A stretch of 64,000 nucleotides of DNA from Pleodorina starrii (GCA_030267565.1 BRXU01000018.1:2232001-2296000), one strand, 5' to 3'; positions 48,458 through 62,681 are shown, counted from the first letter of the stretch. Program-made: numbers and translations. Notes: generated from the sequence alone by a model not told the origin.

Positions 48458-49116
48458 TAATAATAATAATGATACGCCCGGCCGGTAGCCGAGGCGTGGG
48501 TTATGGGAGCAGAGGGGGTGGGGTGACGGGTTGCCCCGGTCCCAGCCCCCCCCACCACCGCAAGGAACTTAAGACTTGTCCCACGTTGGTTACGTGCCGG
48601 CCGGTGTCGGTTCCGCATGGGGGTTGCGTTCCATTTGTCTGCGGGTTATAACGATAGTGTTGAGTGTCCTAACTGCATGGTCGTGGAGGTCGTTGCAGCA
48701 TGCTCGGGCTTCCTTGCTGCCCGTGCCTAGGGTGTGGAGTAGAGGGCGTAGGTCCTTCCTGATAGTACCCGCAAAGCCGAGGCTGATGGCTTCCTGTGTT
48801 GTGTAGCGGACCTTCCATCCGGCTTCCGTGAGGAGTTTGGCCAGTTCTGCGTGTTGTACGGCCTTGTCGTGCTGTTTCTGTGTGTGGTTGGTGTCGGCGG
48901 TGTAGCCGACCTCAACAATGTGTACGGTGTGCTGGCTAGGGTCCTGAGGTCCCTTGTACCCTTGCGCTTGCGTTTCATGGAGGGGGATGTCGGGTATAAG
49001 GAGTATATCGGGCCTGAGTTTGAGGCGTTTCTCATCCTCAATACTCGGGAGCAGCCATTTGGGCAGGCGTGTGCCGGCCACGTAGTCTGGTCGGGTGTCC
49101 GCGGGGCCGGCGTCCA
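48458..49116 (-). mobile_element. 5'-truncated non-LTR retrotransposon (LINE) fragment in unit B
   Basis: A 659-bp insertion absent from the other units, flanked by a perfect 10-bp duplication TTCGTTAGTA (48448-48457 and 49117-49126). On the minus strand it carries one open frame (49116 to 48590, about 175 codons) and ends in an (ATT)n tail at 48458-48472. Truncation at the 5' side, the tail and the duplication are typical of target-primed insertion. The frame has RPDILLIPD, HIVEVGYTAD and LTEAGWKVRY, resembling the nuclease-like C-terminal region of some reverse transcriptase proteins. Confidence 0.75.
48590..49116 (-). pseudogene. C-terminal fragment of a LINE-encoded protein
   Basis: Open to a stop at 48590 but with no native start; the ATG at 49115-49117 arises at the insertion joint. 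Conserved-looking blocks are RPDI, IVEVGY, KAVQHAELAKLL, GWKV, ISLGFAGTI and LRPLLHTLGT. The order Asp-Glu-(x)-K/Y fits a PD-(D/E)XK-type nuclease fold. The family assignment is from memory of the pattern only. Confidence 0.55.
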
Positions 49117-49267
49117 TTCGTTAGTAGATATGTAGGCCGCTTCTCCGTGCCGCCCCTTCGGCGCCCCGGTACCCCTCCCAGCCCTCTGCTGACCTCCCGC
49201 TGGCTCTGCTTTCTACGCTGCTGTTGCGCCACGCGCGCCACCTACGTACCTCCCTGCTCGCTGTCGC

Positions 49268-49428
<161 letters not shown>

Positions 49429-52150
49429 CCTACCCGGACCTGTGGGGGTTGGGAGGGTGGGGGGAGCGGGTAGGTAATGACGGTCCACACAAACAGGCAA
49501 GCTGAAAAGCTGACAGCCATAGTCGGTGGAAAAGCGCAACGGAAAAGAGTCCAATTGAAATTACCGTATACCAGAAGGGTTTGGCAGGGGTGCGTGGGCC
49601 CGACCCCGCCACCCCCTACCCCATCCCCTCCCCATCCGGACTGTCTTTTCCCGCCTTACCCCTCCCCCTTCCCCTCGGCTGCCTCGCCGCGGATCGTCTG
49701 TCTTCCCCCCTTCCTCCCCCCGCGGAGGGCGGCAGTAGCAGTAGTACGGCAATGGTACGGCGCCTACCCAAACCAGCGTCGGCTCCACGGTTGTGCCGCA
49801 CATCTCACACCTCGCTTCACGCCCTCGCACACATGCACACTCGCGCCCCGCCCCGTCGCGTGCTGTCCGATCCCACACCCTTTCCAGTAAACATCAGATA
49901 ACACATTAGTCAGCATCACACCACGAGGGGGCGGGCGACCAACAACATCCAGCCAAATGCGGCCAGCGGGCGATGATGTCGAGATCGAAGGGTATAGATG
50001 AAACACAGATCGGACGTGCACGTGAGCACCTGCCCCCTTCCACCCCTTCAAACCTCTCCTCCCAAGTTCCCGATCTACGGCGATTTCCGGCCCCCATCCC
50101 CATTCTCCCAAACCTACCTCCCCCACCGCATGGCATCCCCCGGAATTGTTGCCGAGTCAAGAAAGGGAGTTCGGCGGGGGGGACCCAGAACGACGGGAAG
50201 GAAGCGAGATGGTGGGGAGCGAGGGCTTGTGAGGGGAGGGGAAGGGAAGGGAAGGGGTGTCGGTGTGGGCTGTGGGGCTGTGAAGCTGGGACCAAACCAG
50301 ACTGCTGGTGTCTCCTTGCCAGTTGCCACGCACAGCCGCTCGCAAGGAGCAGTCGTCGTTTCGCTGCGTTAGTTGGGGTCGGGTGCCCCACCGTGGCGGC
50401 TGTGACGCCGTACGTACGGTAGGTAGGGTCTCGTCCTCTCCTCCTCCGCGCACTCGGGGGTCAGCTGCTGATCCGTGCGGGTCCCTACCTCGATTGCGGC
50501 GGAGGTCCGTGGGGACTCAAGCTACGTACTCCGCAGCCTTTATCCTGGTCGGTCGCGCTTGAGGATGGCGGAAACGATGTTTTGCCGGGCCGCTGACATA
50601 ACTGTACGACAAAGGTCATTGTTGCTGTTGCCGTACAAACGGTCAGGAGCTTCGTAAGCGAGGGGGAGACACGGGAGGCGAGGCGTTCTTCTACAGATTT
50701 GCGTGGATGGAATCTATGCGTCCACACCGGACACACCCACCCAACCTCGCCCGCCCGCCCGCCGCCGTCACATCACAACACTCCATCCCTTGCCCGCCCG
50801 TGCAACCATCCGCCCAGCCATCTGTGACCCAAATCAATCATTATGCAGCACTACATACACACCCCTGAACTAACGCCACACATACACGCGACATCCACCC
50901 GCCCGGCGGGAACCTATCTATTACGTACAGCCAAATACTCCTGCCCGCCCTGTCCTTCGGTTGCCGCTGCAACAACGAACTTTGCAACTACTAACCCTGC
51001 GGAAAAGGGCCCTCTTGGCTTCGCAAAACGAACGACGATTAAGGTCCATTCCATCCATCCCGCGGGAAGAGGAAGGCCCTCGCTCGCCATCTTGCGCGTC
51101 ATTAGCAGTCCCATCCACCAATTCTGCACGAATGAAACTCAAGCAGCCAACAGTACGACAGTCACGAAGACGCCCATACATAACATACACTGCTGACGAC
51201 GACGCCAGGTCCGTCGTGACACCAAGCAAACATACAGACCTATAGTTCGATCGCCTCATTATTGTGAATCACGCCTCATCCAAACCGTACTGCTACGGTG
51301 CCTAGCCACTCGATCGCGCGCACCCTAAATCGATAGCTCCGTCGCGCATTGTTTTTTGCGGCCCAAATGACGCAATCATCAAGTTGCCGCCTTTCGTAAT
51401 CTCAGCCGCACACACCTAACGAACTGACAGACGCTGCAACACCCGGTAGCGAGGTACCAAATGAACAATCATGCGTCATACATGCGCGCGGTGCCGTTGC
51501 GTGCGCGTGCTACGTTGCGGCCGTTGCTAAGAAATCACGACGAACCCAGATACTAGACCTATGCACGGCTAGCTAGCTAGCTGGCTAGCTAGGCGGCGGA
51601 TGTAATCAATGATAGATCCGCGCCCCCAAGCCTGCTGCCATTCTACCGCGGGAGTCAACGCAGAAGAATAAAGTCAACGGGGTTTCCGTTATGCCCTATT
51701 GTGCTGGCACAACTAACCCCGCCTGCTGTCCAGCTATTAGTCATCTATCAGCACGCACCTGCTGCCTGCGTGCTGCTGCCATCGTGCGATGCTACAGCAA
51801 TCCTACCGAATCAATCACCGCAAACACACTACTCCAGCGGCGGGCACTATCCCCCAGCAGCCAACCTGCCAACGCGCGCCCGTCCGTCGGCCTATCGGAC
51901 CCCCTAAGCCCCCGGACGGGACCGACAAATGATATCTGCCGTGCGTGCGGCGGGCGAGTCGCACCGCACACACGCACGTCCCTAAATCAGAGCCATCCAG
52001 CACTAGTCCAATCAGACAACACTTGCTAATACGGCCCAACATGACAACCACGCAACGCCCTCACTGCCAAACCACATATCTCAGGGCCGGCGGGGTCGGG
52101 CGCAACTCAATCCGGGCCACCGACGGATCTCCTTCTGCGGTGCTGGCGAA

Positions 52151-54800
52151 TCAGCGCCGCCCCGCCTTGCAGCGGACCTTCAGGCTGGACGCCTTCGTCG
52201 GCTGCAAGTAGCCCGGGACCGAGGAGGCCGCCGCCGTGGAGCGCGTGCTCTGTAGCTGCTGCTGCTGCTGCTGCTTCCGCTGCCGGGACGACAGCTTGGC
52301 ACCAACCATCGCGGTCGGAAGCTGGGCGGGCGCCAGGTCCAACATGGGCGTCACCACCAACGCCACCGCCGACACCGCGACCTCCGTCACCTGCTCTGCC
52401 GCCGCTGCCGCGACCACCGTCACCGACACCACCTCTGGCGTTGCGGCGGCCTCCATTATTGTTGCCGCCGCGACCTCCGTCGCCGCCACCACCTCCGCTG
52501 CCATTATTACTTCCTGCTCCAGCACCACCGCCGCCACCTGCTCCTGCGCCACCTGCGCCACCTCCAACACAGCGCACGTCGCCGCCGACTCCAGGGGCAG
52601 GTCCGACTGCTCCTTGCTTGCAATTGCCACGCCCTCGTCCAGTGAGGGGATCATGCACAGAGGCGGCGGCACCAGCTCCACATCCAGCGGCGCGTACATG
52701 TGCGCAACAAACCACGGCACTTGCTCGCGCGCCTCCGCCAACTCCTCCTGCGCGCCGCACGAGAGGGAGGCAGGCAGGAAAGCACGCACACCGGTAAGAC
52801 ACAGGCAGGAGCGCATGGAGCGTCGTAGGCAAGTAATGATAAGGCTAGCGCCGCACGTTGACACGTGCATGTGTGTGTGTGTGGGTATTCCGCATTCCTG
52901 GGTTCGCGCCACCGACATACGTATCTACCTACGTACGAACCTAATAACCCAGTGTCCCATACAAACATGCATAGCCGGGTTCCCCGCTGCCTTGAGGGTT
53001 GATATGAGGCCCTGCGCAATGCTGTGTGTACGTAGCCCTACGGTACATCCCCACGCACGTACGCACGAAACCCCGACCCATGCCCGGCGCACCCTCCCAC
53101 GCATCCACCCAAACCTAGGCATGACTCACGTCGGTCTTTAAGATATCGAGGATGAGGGCTCGTGCTTGGTAAAGGCAAATGTGCTCCATCGAGCCCAGGG
53201 CCGGCGGCTTCCAGGCCGGGCGTTCGACCTCGTCGTCAGGGTACATGTTGCCCCCGTCCTTGATGTACGCGGCCACATCATTCCAGCAGGTGAATTTTAG
53301 GTGCCGGGGGGCGTAGAACGGGAACCGCGGATACTGCATGCGAAGCTCGCGCAGCTTCGACTGCATGCGGCGGACGGAGATAGATCGGGCGGGGAAAGCG
53401 AGCGCGGGCAACAAGTAAGTATCCCGCCTTTATTTGGATTTGCTTTGCGCCATGTATGTTGCGTTGCGTCAAGTGGCGCATGCATGGTCGATGTGTCTAT
53501 CTACGGTATCTATCCATCCAGCTACTCATCATCAGCCGCAAGATAGCTCCTGACTGCGATCGAGCCCCCCATCCATCTATGTCCGGTAGCTACGTATGTA
53601 CTCACAATGTCCGGATGCGCCTTCAGGATGCGCTCCCGCATCTCGGCGAAGTCAATGTGCTTGAACTCGTCCACCTCGTCCAGGACTTCGGCGGGGCAAA
53701 AGTAAACCTTGCCGAGCCACTCGGGGCGGAGGTTCCACAGGGTGCACCGCCTGTATGCGTGCAAGTGTCCCAGCAGGGCAGCAGGGAGGGCGGGGTTTAG
53801 ATACGATCGTAACAACGAGGTAGCTAGGCACTGCAGATAGAAGTCACGCATATGTATGTACAGATATATAGACGTGCAGAACGAACCCAAGCGTAGCGGG
53901 AGTTCCATTCCTCAGGTGAATGTTTGCAAACATGTGATACCCGGCCCCCCTAGACATACACACACCGCATGCAAGCATCCTTCGTTTGCACATGAGGCAC
54001 AGCAAAACAATCCTACATGCAACAGGCACGCATGCATGACGCGGACTGACCAGTAGCCGGGCTCCGCCGGCTTGAGATCGAGGGTCCGATACTCCCACAA
54101 GTGGATGTCCCCCCTGCAAAATAAAAGGACGATAGGACGTCAAACAGACGTCAGCTATCGGACGGGCGAAAACACGCCGGCTGAATGAAACAAAGCCACT
54201 GGTTGCTGGTATCGAAGAAAGGCAGAGCGAGGCTCCTCCGTCATTCCAGGCAGGCGACTGGGAGTGATTACTCACATGGTATGCATATTCCACGAGTACT
54301 GTTCTGAAGTAACTAGAGGTCACATGGCCCAAAAGTGCCGAACCTTTACGCCCTAACAACGCCACACATACATGTAGGCCAACGATCGATAGATGCGCAC
54401 ATATACACACAAGGTGCAAAGGCCGCGAGATCCTCCTGCAGGCGGCTGATAAGGCTTGATTGTACTGACCTGAAGAAAAAGTTCTTCTCGGGAGTCCCGT
54501 AGACTGCTGCGCAGTCGGGTCCGGGCGCTTGCACGGGCGCACAGGATCCCAGCAGGCTGCCGGTTCCTGGAGAAGATGGGAGTCCTGCAGCAAACGGACC
54601 GAAATCACTTTAGCTTTTCTAATAGATTGGCCCAGAACATGATGCCTTGGCGAACTCATGCGCGTTGGTAAACAAAACAGGCATGCCGGCAACCTATGTA
54701 GGGCGGAGACCGCTAGCTCCTCCCAGCGACTGAGGCTTCGTTGTACTTACCAGAGAAAGCAATTGTTGATGAAGCCCTCATCGAAATTCGCCGTCGCCAT
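52151..54800 (-). pseudogene. Unknown array protein, copy C (one-base frameshift in exon 2)
   Basis: Exons 54751-54800, 54470-54584, 54051-54113, 53606-53750, 53130-53360, 52151-52747. Exon 2 is 115 instead of 114 nt because of an extra G (GATGGGAGTCC on the plus strand at about 54575-54585). The new frame crosses exon 3 but reaches a stop in exon 4. All other splice sites and lengths match copy A, including one Glu-to-Ala change in exon 3. A sequencing error in a G run cannot be excluded. Confidence 0.65.
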
Positions 54801-55315
54801 GTTGTTGATTGGTTTTTCTTAAGCGGCGGCTCAGAAAGGCAGGTAGAACGACAGATGGTCAGTGAACGAGTGAAGGAGTCAACAGTTTTGGAAGCTTCAT
54901 GCAGGCCGGCCGAGGAGTTGTTCGTCTAAGGACTGCGGCCGAGGCGGTTACGGTTGATATACGGCGTCTGACAAAGCAAGCCAAAGCCCCATTCCATCCA
55001 AGATAGACAAAACCTAAATTTTACGGAAATAATGTATTTGAACAGGTAGATGATAAATACGTAGACAATAAACGTTGATGTTGTGTGGACTGAGTCCGCC
55101 CACCTCGGGGCGCGAGGGTGTTCGGGGTTTTCGGGGTTTTCAGGTTTTCGGGGTTTTCGGGGGTTTCGTTAGTAGATATGTAGGCCGCTTCTCCGTGCCG
55201 CCCCTTCGGCGCCCCGGTACCCCTCCCAGCCCTCTGCTGACCTCCCGCTGGCTCTGCTTTCTACGCTGCTGTTGCGCCACGCGCGCCACCTACGTACCTC
55301 CCTGCTCGCTGTCGC

Positions 55316-55339
55316 CATCATCATCATCATCATCATCAT
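55316..55339. repeat. (CAT)8 microsatellite, unit C
   Basis: Eight CAT triplets at the position equivalent to the long tracts in A and B. Confidence 0.97.
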
Positions 55340-58067
55340 CACCTACCCGGACCTGCGGGGGTTGGGAGGGTGGGGGGAACGGGTAGGTAATGACGGTCCA
55401 CACAAACAGGCAAGCTGAAAAGCTGACAGCCATAGTCGGTGGAAAAGCGCAACGGAAAAGAGTCCAATTGAAATTACCGTATACCAAAAGGGTTTGGCAG
55501 GGGTGCGTGGGCCCGACCCCGCCACCCCCTACCCCATCCCCTCCCCATCCGGACTGTCTTTTCCCGCCTTACCCCTCCCCCTTCCCCTCGGCTGCCTCGC
55601 CGCGCATCGTCTGTCTTCCCCCCTTCCTCCCCCCGCGGAGGGCGGCAGTAGCAGTAGTACGGCAATGGTACGGCGCCTACCCAAACCAGCGTCGGCTCCA
55701 CGGTTGTGCCGCACATCTCACACCTCGCTTCACGCCCTCGCACACATGCACACTCGCGCCCCGCCCCGTCGCGTGCTGTCCGATCCCACACCCTTTCCAG
55801 TAAACATCAGGTAACACATTAGTCAGCATCACACCACGAGGGGGCGGGCGACCAACAACATCCAGCCAAATGGGGCCAGCGGGCGATGATGTCGAGATCG
55901 AAGGGTATAGATGAAACACAGACCGGACGTGCACGTGAGCACCTGCCCCCTTCCACCCCTTCAAACCTCTCCTCCCAAGTTCCCGATCTACGGCGATTTC
56001 CGGCCCCCATCCCCATTCTCCCAAACCTACCTCCCCCACCGCATGGCATCCCCCGGAATTGTTGCCGCGTCAAGAAAGGGAGTTCGGCGGGGGGGACCCA
56101 GAACGACGGGAAGGAAGCGAGATGGTGGGGAGCGAGGGCTTGTGAGGGGAGGGGAAGGGAAGGGAAGGGGTGTCGGTGTGGGCTGTGGGGCTGTGAAGCT
56201 GGGACCAAACCAGACTGCTGGTGTCTCCTTGCCAGTTGCCACGCACAGCCGCTCGCAAGGAGCAGTCGTCGTTTCGCTGCGTTAGTTGGGGTCGGGTGCC
56301 CCACCGTGGCGGCTATGATGCCGTACGTACGGTAGGTAGGGTCTCGACCTCTCCTCCTCCGCGCACTCGGGGGTCAGCTGCTGATCTGTGCGGGTCCCTA
56401 CCTCGATTGCGGCGGAGGTCCGTGGGGACTCAAGCTACGTACTCCGCAGCCTTTATCCTGGTCGGTCGCGCTTGAGGATGGCGGAAACGATGTTTTGCCG
56501 GGCCGCTGACATAACTGTACGACAAAGGTAATTGTTGCTGTTGCCGTACAAACGGTCGGGAGCTTCGTAAGCGAGGGGGAGACACGGGAGGCGAGGCGTT
56601 CTTCTACAGATTTGCGTGGATGGAATCTATGCGTCCACACCGGACACACCCACCCAACCTCGCCCGCCCGCCCGCCGCTGTCACATCACAACACTCCATC
56701 CCTTGCCCGCCCGTGCAACCATCCGCCCAGCCATCTGTGACCCAAATCAATCATTATGCAGCACTACATACACACCCCTGAACTAACGCCACACATACAC
56801 GCGACATCCACCCGCCCGGCGGGAACCTATCTATTACGTACAGCCAAATACTCCTGCCCGCCCTGTCCTTCGGTTGCCGCTGCAACAACGAACTTTGCAA
56901 CTAACTAACCCTGCGGAAAAGGGCCCTCTTGGCTTCGCAAAACGAACGACGATTAAGGTCCATTCCATCCATCCCGCGGGAAGAGGAAGGCCCTCGCTCG
57001 CCATCTTGCGCGTCATTATTAGCAGTCCCATCCACCAACTCTGCACGAATGAAACTCAAGCAGCCAACAGTACGACAGTCACGAAGACGCCCATACATAA
57101 CATACACTGCTGACGACGACGCCAGGTCCGTCGTGACACCAAGCAAACATACAGACCTACAGTTCGATCGCCTCATTATTGTGAATCACGCCTCATCCAA
57201 ACCGTACTGCTACGGTGCCTAGCCACTCGATCGCGCGCACCCTAAATCGATAGCTCCGTCGCGCATTGTTTTTTGCGGCCCAAATGACGCAATCATCAAG
57301 TTGCCGCCTTTCGTAATCTCAGCCGCACACACCTAACGAACTGACAGACGCTGCAACACCCGGTAGCGAGGTACCAAATGAACAATCATGCGTCATACAT
57401 GCGCGCGGTGCCGTTGTGTGCGCGTGCTACGTTGCGGCCGTTGCTAAGAAATCACGACGAACCCAGATACTAGACCTATGCACGGCTAGCTAGCTAGCTG
57501 GCTAGCTAGGCGGCGGATGTAATCAATGATAGATCCGCGCCCCCAAGCCTGCTGCCATTCTACCGCGAGAGTCAACGCAGAAGAATAAAGTCAACGGGGT
57601 TTCCGTTATGCCCTATTGTGCTGGCACAACTAACCCCGCCTGCTGTCCAGCTATTAGTCATCTATCAGCACGCACCTGCTGCCTGCGTGCTGCTGCCATC
57701 GTGCGATGCTATAGCAATCCTACCGAATCAATCGCCGCAAACACACTACTCCAGCGGCGGGCACTATCCCCCAGCAGCCAACCTGCCAACGCGCGCCCGT
57801 CCGTCGGCCTATCGGACCCCCTAAGCCCCCGGACGGGACCGACAAATGATATCTGCCGTGCGTGCGGCGGGCGAGTCGCACCGCACACACGCACGTCCCT
57901 AAATCAGAGCCATCCAGCACTAGTCCAATCAGACAACACTTGCTAATACGGCCCAACATGACAACCACGCAACGCCCTCACTGCCAAACCACATATCTCA
58001 GGGCCGGCGGGGTCGGGCGCAACTCAATCCGGGCCACCGACGGATCTCCTTCTGCGGTGCTGGCGAA

Positions 58068-58784
58068 TCAGCGCCGCCCCGCCTTGCAGCGGACCTTCAG
58101 GCTGGACGCCTTCGTCGGCTGCAAGTAGCCCGGGACCGAGGAGGCCGCCGCCGTGGAGCGCGTGCTCTGTAGCTGCTGCTGCTGCTGCTGCTTCCGCTGC
58201 CGGGACGACAGCTTGCCACCAACCATCGCGGTCGGAAGCTGGGCGGGCGCCAGGTCCAACATGGGCGTCACCACCAACGCCACCGCCGACACCGCGACCT
58301 CCGTCACCTGCTCTGCCGCCGCTGCCGCGACCACCGTCACCGACACCACCTCCGGCGTTGCGGCGGCCACCATTATTGTTGCCGCCGCGACCTCCGTCGC
58401 CGCCACCACCTCCGCTGCCATTATTACTTCCTGCTCCAGCACCACCGCCGCCACCTGCTCCTGCGCCACCTGCGCCACCTCCAACACAGCGCACGTCGCC
58501 GCCGACTCCAGGGGCAGGTCCGACTGCTCCTTGCTTGCAATTGCCACGCCCTCGTCCAGTGAGGGGATCATGCACAGAGGCGGCGGCACCAGCTCCACAT
58601 CCAGCGGCGCGTACATGTGCGCAACAAACCACGGCACTTGCTCGCGCGCCTCCGCCAACTCCTCCTGCGCGCCGCACGAGAGGGAGGCAGGCAGGAAAGC
58701 ACGCACACCGGTAAGACACAGGCAGGAGCGCATGGAGCGTCGTAGGCAAGTAATGATAAGGCTAGCGCCGCACGTTGACACGTG

Positions 58785-58823
<39 letters not shown>

Positions 58824-60720
58824 TCCGCATTCCTGGGTTCGCGCCACCGACATACGTATCTACCTACGTACGAACCTAATAACCCAGTGTCCCATAGATA
58901 CATGCATAGCCGGGGTCCCCGCTGCCTTGAGGGTTGATATGAGGCCCTGCGCAATGCTGTGTGTACGTAGCCCTACGGTACATCCCCACGCACGTACGCA
59001 CGAAACCCCGACCCATGCCCGGCGCACCCTCCCACGCATCCACCCAAACCTAGGCATGACTCACGTCGGTCTTTAAGATATCGAGGATGAGGGCTCGTGC
59101 TTGGTAAAGGCAAATGTGCTCCATCGAGCCCAGGGCCGGCGGCTTCCAGGCCGGGCGTTCGACCTCGTCGTCAGGGTACATGTTGCCCCCGTCCTTGATG
59201 TACGCGGCCACATCATTCCAGCAGGTGAACTTTAGGTGCCGGGGGGCGTAGAACGGGAACCGCGGATACTGCATGCGAAGCTCGCGCAGCGTCGACTGCA
59301 TGCGGCGGACGGAGATAGATCGGGCGGGGGAAGCGAGCGTGGGCAACAAGTAAGTATCCCGCCTTTATTTGGATTTGCTTTGCGCCATGTATGTTGCGTT
59401 GCGTCAAGTGGCGCATGCATGGTCGATGTGTCTATCTACGGTATCTATCCATCCAGCTACTCATCATCAGCCGCAAGATAGCTCCTGACTGCGATCGAGC
59501 CCCCCATCCATCTATGTCCTGTAGCTACGTATGTACTCACAATGTCCGGATGCGCCTTCAGGATGCGCTCCCGCATCTCGGCGAAGTCAATGTGCTTGAA
59601 CTCGTCCACCTCGTCCAGGACTTCGGCGGGGCAAAAGTAAACCTTGCCGAGCCACTCGGGGCGGAGGTTCCACAGGGTGCACCGCCTGTATGCGTGCAAG
59701 TGTCCCAGCAGGGCAGCAGGGAGGGCGGGGTTTAGATAAGATAGTAACAATGAGGTAGCTAGGCACTGCAGATAGAAGTCACGCATATGTATGTACAGAT
59801 ATATAGACGTGCAGAACGAACCCAAGCGTAGCGGGAGTTCCATTCCTCAGGTGAATGTTTGCAAACATGTGATACCCGGCCCCCCTAGACATACACACAC
59901 CGCATGCAAGCATCATTCGTTTGCACATGAGGCACAGCAAAACAATCCTACATGCAACAGGCACGCATGCATGACGCGGACTGACCAGTAGCCGGGCTCC
60001 TCCGGCTTGAGATCGAGGGTCCGATACTCCCACAAGTGGATGTCCCCCCTGCAAAATAAAAGGACGATAGGACGTCAAACAGACGTCAGCTATCGGACGG
60101 GCGAAAACACGCCGGCTGAATGAAACAAAGCCACTGGTTGCTGGTATCGAAGAAAGGCAGAGCGAGGCTCCTCCGTCATTCCAGGCAGGCGACTGGGAGT
60201 GATTACTCACATGGTATGCATATTCCACGAGTACTGTTCTGAAGTAACTAGGAGGTCACATGGCCCAAAAGTGCCGAACCTTTACGCCCTAACAACGCCA
60301 CACATACATGTAGGCCAACGATCGATAGATGCGCACATATACACACAAGGTGCAAAGGCCGCGAGATCCTCCTGCAGGCGGCTGATAAGGCTTGATTGTA
60401 CTGACCTGAAGAAAAAGTTCTTCTCGGGAGTTCCGTAGACTGCTGCGCAGTCGGGTCCGGGCGCTTGCACGGGCGCACAGGATCCCAGCAGGCTGCCGGT
60501 TCCTGGAGACGATGGAGTCCTGCAGCAAACGGACCGAAATCACTTTAGCTTTTCTAATAGATTGGCCCAGAACATGATGCCTTGGCGAACTCATGCGCGT
60601 TGGTAAACAAAACAGGCATGCCGGCAACCTATGTAGCTCCTCCCAGCGACTGAGGCTTCGTTGTACTTACCAGAGAAAGCAATTGTTGATGAAGCCCTCA
60701 TCGAAATTCGCCGTCGCCAT
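58068..60720 (-). CDS. Unknown array protein, copy D (intact, 399 aa)
   Basis: Exons 60671-60720, 60406-60519, 59986-60048, 59541-59685, 59065-59295, 58068-58664, with the same lengths as copy A and all phases kept. Differences from A are few: Asn-to-Asp in exon 3, Lys-to-Thr at the start of exon 5, Ala-to-Gly (MVGGKLSS) and a Glu-to-Val (ATIMVAAA) in exon 6, and silent changes in exon 2. The upstream region, including the shortened G-rich tract, is otherwise conserved, so this copy should be expressed if A is. Function unknown. Confidence 0.72.
58787..58820. repeat. (TG)17 dinucleotide tract in intron 5 of copy D
   Basis: Expanded relative to the five to seven TG units at the same place in A-C. 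Confidence 0.95.
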
Positions 60721-61218
60721 GTTGTTGATTGGTTTTTCTTAAGCGGCGGCTCAGAAAGGCAGGTAGAACGACAGATGGTCAGTGAACGAGTGAAGGAGTC
60801 AACAGTTTTGGAAGCTTCATGCAGGCCGGCCGAGGAGTTGTTCGTCTAAGGACTGCGGCCGAGGCGGTTACGGTTGATATACGGCGTCTGACAAAGCAAG
60901 CCAAAGCCCCATTCCATCCAAGATAGACAAAACCTAAATTTTACGGAAATAATGTATTTGAACAGGTAGATGATAAATACGTAGACAATAAACGTTGACG
61001 TTGTGTGGACTGAGTCCGCCCACCTCGGGACGCGAGGGTGTTCGGGGTTTTCGGGGTTTTCGGGGGTTTCGTTAGTAGATATGTAGGCCGCTTCTCCGTG
61101 CCGCCCCTTCGGCGCCCCGGTACCCCTCCCAGCCCTCTGCTGACCTCCCGCTGGCTCTGCTTTCTACGCTGCTGTTGCGCCACGCGCGCCACCTACGTAC
61201 CTCCCTGCTCGCTGTCGC

Positions 61219-61254
<36 letters not shown>
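61219..61254. repeat. (CAT)12 microsatellite, unit D
   Basis: Twelve CAT triplets at the same position as in the other units. Confidence 0.97.
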
Positions 61255-61256
<2 letters not shown>

Positions 61257-62681
61257 CCTACCCGGACCTGCGGGGGTTGGGAGGGTGGGGGGAACGGGTA
61301 GGTAATGACGGTCCACACAAACAGGCAAGCTGAAAAGCTGACAGCCATAGTCGGTGGAAAAGCGCAACGGAAAAGAGTCCAATTGAAATTACCGTATACC
61401 AGAAGGGTTTGGCAGGGGTGCGTGGGCCCGACCCCGCCACCCCCTACCCCATCCCCTCCCCATCCGGACTGTCTTTTCCCGCCTTACCCCTCCCCCTTCC
61501 CCTCGGCTGCCTCGCCGCGGTTCGTCTGTCTTCCCCCCTTCCTCCCCCCGCGGAGGGCGGCAGTAGCAGTAGTACGGCAATGGTACGGCGCCTACCCAAA
61601 CCAGCGTCGGCTCCACGGTTGTGCCGCACATCTCACACCTCGCTTCACGCCCTCGCACACATGCACACTCGCGCCCCGCCCCGTCGCGTGCTGTCCGATC
61701 CCACACCCTTTCCAGTAAACATCAGATAACACATTAGTCAGCATCACACCACGAGGGGGCGGGCGACCAACAACATCCAGCCAAATGGGGCCAGCGGGCG
61801 ATGATGTCGAGATCGAAGGGTATAGATGAAACACAGACCGGACGTGCACGTGAGCACCTGCCCCCTTCCACCCCTTCAAACCTCTCCTCCCAAGTTCCCG
61901 ATCTACGGCGATTTCCGGCCCCCATCCCCATTCTCCCAAACCTACCTCCCCCACCGCATGGCATCCCCCGGAATTGTTGCCGCGTCAAGAAAGGGAGTTC
62001 GGCGGGGGGGACCCAGAACGACGGGAAGGAAGCGAGATGGTGGGGAGCGAGGGCTTGTGAGGGGAGGGGAAGGGAAGGGAAGGGGTGTCGGTGTGGGCTG
62101 TGGGGCTGTGAAGCTGGGACCAAACCAGACTGCTGGTGTCTCCTTGCCAGTTGCCACGCACAGCCGCTCGCAAGGAGCAGTCGTCGTTTCGCTGCGTTAG
62201 TTGGGGTCGGGTGCCCCACCGTGGCGGCTGTGATGCCGTACGTACGGTAGGTAGGGTCTCGTCCTCTCCTCCTCCGCGCACTCGGGGGTCAGCTGCTGAT
62301 CCGTGCGGGTCCCTACCTCGATTGCGGCGGAGGTCCGTGGGGACTCAAGCTACGTACTCCGCAGCCTTATCCTGGTCGGTTGCGCTTGAGGATGGCGGAA
62401 ACGATGTTTTGCCGGGCCACTGACATAACTGTACGACAAAGGTAATTGTTGCTGTTGCCGTACAAACGGTCGGGAGCTTCGTAAGCGAGGGGGAGACACG
62501 GGAGGCGAGGCGTTCTTCTACAGATTTGCGTGGATGGAATCTATGCGTCCACACCGGACACACCCACCCAACCTCGCCCGCCCGCCCGCCGCCGTCACAT
62601 CACAACACTCCATCCCTTGCCCGCCCGTGCAACCATCCGCCCAGCCATCTGTGACCCAAATCAATCATTATGCAGCACTAC

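Larger units (their letters stand above)
50855..56767. repeat. Array unit C
   Basis: Closest to the basic unit: no large insertion, CAT tract of 8. It shares several variants with D against A and B, for example CCTGCGGGGG beside the CAT tract and a loss of CATG beside the exon 2 acceptor. Confidence 0.95.
56768..62681. repeat. Array unit D
   Basis: Complete unit without large insertions. A 30-bp deletion in gene intron 1 (near 60634) and a shorter G-rich tract distinguish it. Confidence 0.95.
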
